Of a stretch of DNA of 10,697 nucleotides, positions 6,293 to 10,697 are shown piece by piece; the stretch's first letter is position 1, and each line of letters opens with the position of its first letter. The DNA comes from a bacterium (GTDB lineage: Bacteria > CG03). The position numbers and the translations under genes were made by a program. The stretch is taken from assembly GCA_013791675.1 (NCBI GenBank), contig VMTI01000168.1, forward strand, positions 1 through 10,697, read 5' to 3'. Below the pieces are notes generated by a model. It searched no databases. It saw only the letters and a list, made by a program, of their open reading frames with translations, and was not told the DNA's origin.

Positions 6293-7135
6293 TCATTTAT
6301 TAAATTTCCGGAGGAGGAAAGAATCAACTCCTTCTGTGTAATGCCTTCCGGAGACAATAAAACCGTCGTTGTGGCTGCCGGAGATTTCCAGAAACTCCCC
6401 ATATTCTTCCGCGATTTCAAACAGCTGTCTGCTGTGGCGGAAGGGCATCATTTCATCGTCCCTGCTGTGAATAATCAAAATGGGACACTTCACTCCGCGA
6501 ATATATTCTTTTGTGTTATACTCAAACCTCGCAAGCAATTTCACGGGAAGATACGGATACAATTCGGCGCCAATATCCTTTATAGATGTGAAAGCGGACT
6601 CCATAATAAGGGTTCCCGGGGTGTTTCCCCGTGCTGTGTGACATGCAATAGCTGCGCCGAGAGACCTGCCGAAAACAATTATATCCTCCGCAGGAATTTT
6701 TCTGTCATTAAGAAGGTACTTCCACGCCGCCGCCGCGTCAAGATAAGTTCCCTTCTCGCTAACTCTGCCTTCGCTTCTGCCGTAGTTACGGTAATCAAAC
6801 AGAAAGACGTTCAGTCCTAATTCGTTAAATATAGCGAGAGATTCCAGCCGGCCCGATATATTGCCCGCGTTTCCATGGCAGAAAAGAAGAGTGCCTCTCA
6901 CCTTCTGTGCCGGAACGAACCAGCCGTGAAGAATCAAACCGTCCGCGGATTTAAAAAAAACATCCTCATAGTCAAGACCTATATCTGCGGGGCCGGCGGT
7001 CATATCGCGCGACGGAAAGTAAATCAGGCGTGTTTGAAACAAACCGAAATACAGGAGAACCGCAGCATAAAAAACAGCGCTGCCCGTAATGAGCACTTTA
7101 AATATTTCCCATAACTTGCCTCCGGTGATAATCAA
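6293..7135 (-). CDS. Membrane-anchored alpha/beta hydrolase, BEM46/YqiA-like (copy 2)
   Basis: This is a 280-residue serine hydrolase paralogous to the one at 1123-1956; they align end to end without large gaps and share most catalytic blocks (FCHGNA, FDYRxYGRS, GRSLG, ETAFTS/ESAFTS, SGSH). An N-terminal hydrophobic helix (about 13-34) predicts membrane anchoring. The triad is visible: Ser158 in GRSLG (156-160), Asp226 or Asp227 in HSRDDEMMP, His255 in SGSHND. Substrate is unknown. I placed the start at TTG 7135, which overlaps the DUF2784 stop as TTGA with GGAGG four bases ahead, a coupled junction; the frame also allows a TTG at 7147 without a ribosome-binding site, and no in-frame ATG is near. 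It lies inside a block bracketed by inverted palindromic repeats. After its stop a weak GCGGAAAACCGC hairpin with a short TTTT (about 6271-6286) could end transcription. Confidence 0.88.
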   Translation of the reverse strand: MIITGGKLWEIFKVLITGSAVFYAAVLLYFGLFQTRLIYFPSRDMTAGPADIGLDYEDVFFKSADGLILHGWFVPAQKVRGTLLFCHGNAGNISGRLESLAIFNELGLNVFLFDYRNYGRSEGRVSEKGTYLDAAAAWKYLLNDRKIPAEDIIVFGRSLGAAIACHTARGNTPGTLIMESAFTSIKDIGAELYPYLPVKLLARFEYNTKEYIRGVKCPILIIHSRDDEMMPFRHSRQLFEIAEEYGEFLEISGSHNDGFIVSGRHYTEGVDSFLLRKFNK

Positions 7136-7560
7136 TTCTCCTCCCAAATTTTGTCGGAAAACGTCTTTCTCGTCTTTCTTTTCGGCGGATAAAAGATAAA
7201 AATCAGCAAAGTGAGGGCGGTCAGAACTCCGGTGGAAATTATTATAACCGCGGGACTTACATCGGGATAAATTATTTTTTCCAGATAATGAATTATAAAA
7301 GAGCCCTCGTAAGCGAAGGAATCGCGCGCTTTAAAATGTAGATAATTTTCAAACAGGGTAAGCGGACAATATTTTCCCAGCGCCTCGAGAGAAAACACGG
7401 TTATGATTCCAATGAGATGCAGGATTCTTATGCAAAAATAATCCAGCAGTTTCTTCTTAAAAAACACAGCGTAAAAATTGAAGAGAAAACCTGATATCAT
7501 AAAAACGATAAAAAGAAAATGAACAATCACGGTTAACGATGCAAACAGTTTATAGTCCAC
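7132..7560 (-). CDS. DUF2784 family small membrane protein
   Basis: The 142-residue protein has three or four hydrophobic segments (about 9-33, 44-61, 102-124) and the family's signature centre: an HLIG helix, then KYCPLTLFENYLHFKAR and FIIHYLEKIIYP. In DUF2784 proteins the CPLT-x-x-EN motif and the downstream hY-x-x-x-x-YP are the conserved landmarks; the function is not established. A basic tail PPKRKTRK follows the last helix. The start codon is GTG (7558-7560), with GGGA about seven bases upstream in a purine-rich leader. Its stop TGA overlaps the TTG start of the hydrolase, so the two are expected to be translated together, possibly from the promoter at 7684-7711. Both lie within the repeat-bracketed block. 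Confidence 0.82.
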   Translation of the reverse strand: MDYKLFASLTVIVHFLFIVFMISGFLFNFYAVFFKKKLLDYFCIRILHLIGIITVFSLEALGKYCPLTLFENYLHFKARDSFAYEGSFIIHYLEKIIYPDVSPAVIIISTGVLTALTLLIFIFYPPKRKTRKTFSDKIWEEN

Positions 7561-7603
7561 CTATTTTCCCATTTCCTTTTCCTATTTTTCTTTTTCTAAA
7601 GCT

Positions 7604-7675
7604 TCAAAATTTGTAGGCGTCGAGATTGTCTTTGAAACGCTCAATCAGCTTAATAATTTCTTCAGGCGCTTTCAT
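7604..7675 (-). pseudogene. Relic resembling the N-terminus of a type IIG restriction-modification gene
   Basis: A 23-codon frame starts MKAPEEIIKLIERFKDNL and ends DAYKF before a TGA. The pattern '-IxxLIERFxxNxDAYK-' is, from memory, the very beginning of Eco57I-like type IIG enzymes and related N6-adenine methyltransferases, normally followed by SxxYNExQxRxxFIDPFF, which is absent here. One T fewer in the TTTT at the end of the frame would extend it seven residues (EALEKEK). It looks like a 5' stub left by deletion or insertion, but a genuine small peptide is not excluded. The assignment rests on about 20 residues. Confidence 0.4.
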
Positions 7676-7683
7676 ATAGCTTG

Positions 7684-7711
7684 ATTATAAAATATTCCGT
7701 TCAATTGACAA
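7684..7711 (-). promoter_or_regulatory. Strong sigma70-like promoter in front of the DUF2784-hydrolase pair
   Basis: On the minus strand TTGTCA (7706-7711) and a perfect TATAAT (7684-7689) are spaced by 16 bases. Transcription would begin near 7677, two bases before the ATG of the restriction-enzyme-like stub and about 117 bases before the GTG of the DUF2784 gene. This is the best promoter match in the window. Confidence 0.5.
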
Positions 7712-7802
7712 AGCCCGCGAGTTCAAAGATTTCACACTTTGCCTTTTCTCCGCGGTCTTGTCCTCTCAATGAATATCTATTAGGAACCGTCCCCAATACC
7801 AT
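7701..7802 (-). other. 33-codon frame reading through the repeat
   Basis: A minus-strand ATG at 7802 opens a frame that reads MVLGTVPNRYSLRGQDRGEK and then AKCEIFELAGFVN before TGA. The GTVPN part is the repeat itself; the rest uses ordinary codons and looks faintly coding. It has no evident ribosome-binding site and overlaps the dehydrogenase 3' end, so it is more likely a relic or the tail of a decayed mobile-element gene than an expressed gene. Confidence 0.2.
7778..7797 (-). repeat. REP-like palindromic repeat, right copy
   Basis: On the minus strand the sequence is ATTGGGGACGGTTCCTAATA, differing at one base from the copy at 6226-6245 and pointing towards it. It is self-complementary with two G-T pairs. 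It overlaps the 3' end of the Ldh-family gene and supplies its final Gly-Asp-Gly-Ser codons and TAA stop. Confidence 0.75.
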
Positions 7803-8895
7803 CGTATCCGGAGAGCCCGAGCTCATCGCGCATTGTTTTCATTTCGGAAAGTGTTTTTTCCGTGACGGGAATGCCATTCTCTCTGCGTTCCAGCCAGGAT
7901 AGATGCTCTTTCTCTCCGGCTGTGTAAATTCTGTCGTGCCCGGGAGCTTTTTTAGAAGAGCGCAGCGCCCGGAGTATTTCCCCCGATGTTTTTCTAAATA
8001 CGGACGGCTCAACAAAAGATGATATGTTTATCGCTATGAAAAAATGGCCGAGATGAAACGGTACCTTTTTGCCGTCTTTAATTCCCAAAAGCGCTTTGAG
8101 AAATGGCCCGCTTTGAAGAGCAGATGAAAGAATCTCAACAGCAGTGCAATAGCCGTAGCCCTTGTATCCCGCCGTTTCCTCACCTATCCCCCCGAGAGGC
8201 GTTAGCGCGGCCTGTCCGCTTACCAGGTCATCAAGCACTGAGCCGGCATCGGTTTTCGCGGCGCCGTCGCCGCCTATGACCCAGCCTTCGGGAAGTTTTT
8301 TGTTAAGGCGATTATATGTTTCCACTTTTCCTCTCTGAGCCATGGAAGTGGCGCAGTCAATGACAAAAGGGAATTCCTCGTCTGTCGGAAGGCCTATCGT
8401 CAGAGGATTTGTGCCGAGCATATTTTCAACACCGAAAGTCGGAGCGACCGAAGGCCGGGCGTTGGTCCCTGTTATTCCTATCATATCCGCTTCCGCCGCC
8501 TGCATAACAAAATATCCTGCTATGCCGTAATGGGTGGAATTTTTAACGGCCACCATCGCCGTGCCGTATTCTTTCGCCTTTTTAATAGCCATGTCCATCG
8601 CTTTTTTTGATATAGCGTGCCCCATGCCGTCTTTGCCGTCGAGAAGAGCCGTTGTCGGGCTTTCTTTCAGTATCTCAAAATCACCGGTTGTTTTCTGCAT
8701 CCCCGATTTTATCCTGTCATAATAAATGTTTTTGAGGCGAGCTATTCCGTGAGAATCTATTCCCCTTTTATCCGCCGCTATGAGCACATCAGCGCAGACC
8801 CCGGCGTCGGCAACGTTTACGCCCAGCGCCGTAAAAACATCTCTCATGAATTTTTCGAGCACATCCGCGGCTATCATTGTCATTTTGTTTTTCAT
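7780..8895 (-). CDS. Ldh2-family NAD(P)H-dependent malate/L-lactate/ureidoglycolate-type dehydrogenase
   Basis: This cytoplasmic oxidoreductase family (malate/L-lactate dehydrogenase YlbC/AllD/ComC type, unrelated to classical LDH) interconverts 2-hydroxy and 2-keto acids. The 371-residue chain shows the active-site DSHG (47-50), a DGMGH segment (89-93), NSTHYGIAGYF (119-129), the GTNPLTIGLP block (161-170) with FPFVIDCATS after it, and the KGYG segment (245-248), in the family's order and near its usual length of 330-365. Substrate cannot be read from sequence; next to ygeW and ygeY, reduction of pyruvate or oxidation of ureidoglycolate are the natural candidates. The ATG at 8895 has only GGAT ahead; ATGs at codons 5 and 7 are alternatives. 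It follows ygeW after 91 bases. The last residues after LGLSG (roughly YDGIGDGS) derive from or abut a palindromic repeat, so the native C-terminus seems to have been replaced. Confidence 0.9.
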   Translation of the reverse strand: MKNKMTMIAADVLEKFMRDVFTALGVNVADAGVCADVLIAADKRGIDSHGIARLKNIYYDRIKSGMQKTTGDFEILKESPTTALLDGKDGMGHAISKKAMDMAIKKAKEYGTAMVAVKNSTHYGIAGYFVMQAAEADMIGITGTNARPSVAPTFGVENMLGTNPLTIGLPTDEEFPFVIDCATSMAQRGKVETYNRLNKKLPEGWVIGGDGAAKTDAGSVLDDLVSGQAALTPLGGIGEETAGYKGYGYCTAVEILSSALQSGPFLKALLGIKDGKKVPFHLGHFFIAINISSFVEPSVFRKTSGEILRALRSSKKAPGHDRIYTAGEKEHLSWLERRENGIPVTEKTLSEMKTMRDELGLSGYDGIGDGS

Positions 8896-8986
8896 TTTTT
8901 TATCCGTATATTTATTTTTTCTATCAGATTAAACAACCTGTCCGTTACGCTTATAAAAAGTATTGTGCTCTCGGCTAAGCCTTTTT

Positions 8987-10192
8987 TCATCCAGCCCGGT
9001 TCTGGCTGTTTCTGTAAAAACCTTCCATCACGGCAACCGGGTCGCGAAAACAGCAAAGCATTATCATCGCCGCAATTATAAAAGGTTTATAGCGGGCCTC
9101 TCTGTATGTTTCAATCCGGTATTTTTCAAAAACGCCTTTTGTCACCTCTCCGGCTTCGCAGTTGAGACCCTGCACATCGGCCGGCAGACAATGAAGATAA
9201 AGAGCTTCGCCGTTTTTGGTCGTGGACATAATTTTTTCGTCACAAAGCCAGTCTTTGTGTTTGCCGTTCTCGGCGAGACATTTTTTTTCGAGAGCATCAA
9301 GCCCTCTCATATCGTTTTTCTCAAGCAGTTGGGTTCTTTCTTTCATCACGCTGAATGACGCCCAGCTCTTGGGATACACAATATCCGCGCCCTTGAAAGC
9401 GTCTTTCATGTCGTGCGACACTTTAAAAGACCCGCCGGACTCCTTGGACTGTTTCTTTGATAGCTGAACGATATCATCCATCAGTTCATAGCCCTTCGGG
9501 TGCGCCAGCGTCACATCCATACCGAATCTGCTCATAAGGGCTATTATTCCCTGCGGCACCGAGAGCGGTTTTCCGTAACTGGGCGAATAAGCCCAGCTCA
9601 TAACAATTTTTTTGCCCTTTAGATTTTTGAGGCCGCCGAAATAATTCTGGAGATGCAGAAGATCCGACATTGTCTGGGTGGGATGGTCAATATCGCTCTG
9701 AAGATTTATAACAGCCGGCCGCATATTAAGCACGCGTTCCTGAAAACCCTCGTCGAGCGCCGCTGCCACTTCTTTCATAAAAGTATGCCCGCGTCCTATG
9801 TACATATCGTCGCGAATGCCTATGACCTCGCTTAAAAAAGAAATCATATTGGCCGTCTCACGGACGGTTTCACCGTGAGCAATCTGCGTTTTTTGTTCAT
9901 CCACATCCTCAACACCTAGGCCCAGCATATTGCAGGCTGATGAAAAAGCAAAACGCGTTCTTGTGGATTTATCGCGGAACTGGGAAATCGCCAACCCCGT
10001 CTGGAAAGCACGCATCGCGACATTGTCCCTGTAAAGGAGCTGCATTATCTGCGCCATGCTCAGTGTCGCGATTAATTCAGCGTGAGTTTTTTCCCATGTC
10101 AGCAGAAAATCTCTTCTGTACATATCAAATTCCAGCCTGTTCAAATAGTTTAACTCTGAACGCACCTTAAAAATGGGTTCTTTCTCTCTCAT
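8987..10192 (-). CDS. ygeW: Knotted carbamoyltransferase YgeW
   Basis: YgeW is an aspartate/ornithine-transcarbamylase-fold enzyme with a C-terminal knot; its physiological substrate is debated, but its gene is a hallmark of anaerobic purine/ureide degradation clusters. The 401-residue protein (E. coli YgeW is close to 396) has the carbamoyl-phosphate loop STRTRF (76-81), QIAHGETVRETANMISF (103-119), DIDHPTQTMSDL (167-178), SWAYSPSYGKPLSVPQGI (199-216), YPKSWA (273-278) and the HCLPAD motif (334-339). Nearly all these blocks match E. coli YgeW as I recall it, which separates it from ArgF and PyrB. The ATG at 10192 overlaps the ygeY stop as ATGA and has GGGAGG eight bases upstream (10201-10206), so start and coupling are firm. 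No residue of the motifs is missing. Confidence 0.96.
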   Translation of the reverse strand: MREKEPIFKVRSELNYLNRLEFDMYRRDFLLTWEKTHAELIATLSMAQIMQLLYRDNVAMRAFQTGLAISQFRDKSTRTRFAFSSACNMLGLGVEDVDEQKTQIAHGETVRETANMISFLSEVIGIRDDMYIGRGHTFMKEVAAALDEGFQERVLNMRPAVINLQSDIDHPTQTMSDLLHLQNYFGGLKNLKGKKIVMSWAYSPSYGKPLSVPQGIIALMSRFGMDVTLAHPKGYELMDDIVQLSKKQSKESGGSFKVSHDMKDAFKGADIVYPKSWASFSVMKERTQLLEKNDMRGLDALEKKCLAENGKHKDWLCDEKIMSTTKNGEALYLHCLPADVQGLNCEAGEVTKGVFEKYRIETYREARYKPFIIAAMIMLCCFRDPVAVMEGFYRNSQNRAG

Positions 10193-10697
10193 TTTTTATT
10201 CCTCCCTTTGGAATTACAGTATGTCTTCGGAAAAAGCGCATACCATGCCGCTGCCTTAACAAGATGCTCTACCGGCACCTGGTCATTCACCGAATGCGCG
10301 TATTTTTCATTCCCCGGCCCGAAGCCGAGCGTCGGTATTTTGAACATTCCCATCGTGGCGACGCCGTTGGTTGAGAATATCCACCTGCTAACTTTTGCTT
10401 TTTTGCCCAGTGCCCCTAGATATGTTTTTTCGGCGGCTTCAAGAAGCTTATGATTTCTGGGAAGAATCCACGTCGGAAAATAAGTGTCCGTCGGATATTT
10501 GAGCCCTTTCCAGCTCGGTTTGTCATATTTGAGTAGTTCCACATCAGCTTTCACCCCGGCTTTTTTGACGGCTTCCCTCACCTCTCTGAGCGCGAGCTCT
10601 TTGGTTTCTCCCGTCGTTAAACGGCGGTCAAGCTGGATGTAGCATTCGTCCGGCACAGCGCACATGGACGGTGTTTTGCAGTCAACATAACTGACGA
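10189..10697 (-). CDS. ygeY: YgeY family M20-type hydrolase, C-terminal part
   Basis: The gene enters from beyond the right edge; about 168 C-terminal residues of roughly 400 are visible, beginning VSYVDCKTPSMCAVPDECY. The ATG at 10665 is internal, because the frame is open to the window end. The visible part covers the end of the M20 dimerisation domain (QLDRRLTTGET, YDKPSWKGLKYPTDTYFPTW) and the C-terminal half of the catalytic domain (WIFSTNGVATMGMFKIPTLGFGPG followed by YAHSVNDQV, whose His is the expected last metal ligand). These segments correspond closely to E. coli YgeY, the 'selenium metabolism-linked' hydrolase, whose gene neighbours ygeW and ygeX in E. coli. It likely removes an amide or carbamoyl group from a ureide intermediate. 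The order ygeY-ygeW with a four-base overlap supports a joint pathway. Confidence 0.93.
   Translation of the reverse strand, partial: VSYVDCKTPSMCAVPDECYIQLDRRLTTGETKELALREVREAVKKAGVKADVELLKYDKPSWKGLKYPTDTYFPTWILPRNHKLLEAAEKTYLGALGKKAKVSRWIFSTNGVATMGMFKIPTLGFGPGNEKYAHSVNDQVPVEHLVKAAAWYALFPKTYCNSKGRNKK

Noticed and set aside
6218..6820. A 200-codon plus-strand open frame beginning MAALGTVPN
   Set aside because: It is antisense to hydrolase copy 2; its first residues merely translate the palindromic repeat and the rest has no family features.

Overview
This is a chromosomal window of moderate GC from a bacterium I cannot place firmly. Most genes are on the minus strand, tightly packed, with good Shine-Dalgarno sequences and several overlapping start/stop junctions. 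Two plus-strand genes encode apparently exported proteins. Copies of a short GGGACGGTTCC-centred palindrome, together with purine-catabolism genes usually seen in anaerobes, suggest an uncultivated anaerobic lineage (Elusimicrobiota/Omnitrophota-like is a guess). No rRNA, tRNA or CRISPR array is visible.

Left edge (1-1126): the 3' part of a transposase/integrase-like frame runs off the window start and stays open into the next gene. A secreted protein of unknown function follows (238-879). After it comes a small plus-strand gene with an excellent ribosome-binding site but a one-base frameshift in a GGGG run (970-1126).

Centre (1123-5377): a minus-strand gene train reads, in transcription order, a stand-alone cyclic-nucleotide-binding protein, a short MscS-like channel, a CorA-type Mg2+ channel, a BioY biotin S-component, a YjjX/DUF84 inosine/xanthosine triphosphatase and a membrane-anchored alpha/beta hydrolase. 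The first two genes together look like a bacterial cyclic-nucleotide-gated channel (bCNG) split into separate pore and sensor proteins. This is the most interesting hypothesis in the window. A divergent promoter region (5378-5653) separates this train from a plus-strand DUF4833 gene (5654-6211).

Insert-like block (6226-7797): two 19/20-identical palindromic repeats in inverted orientation bracket a second alpha/beta hydrolase, paralogous to the first, and a DUF2784 membrane protein. The block also holds a relic resembling the N-terminus of a type IIG restriction-modification enzyme and a strong sigma70-like promoter. The right-hand repeat supplies the last codons and stop of the neighbouring dehydrogenase.

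Right part (7780-10697): ygeY (partial), ygeW and an Ldh2-family malate/L-lactate/ureidoglycolate-type dehydrogenase lie in one direction; ygeY and ygeW overlap by ATGA. YgeW (knotted carbamoyltransferase) and YgeY (M20-type hydrolase) belong to the anaerobic purine/ureide degradation clusters of enterobacteria and clostridia. The dehydrogenase probably acts on a 2-keto/2-hydroxy acid made by the same route.
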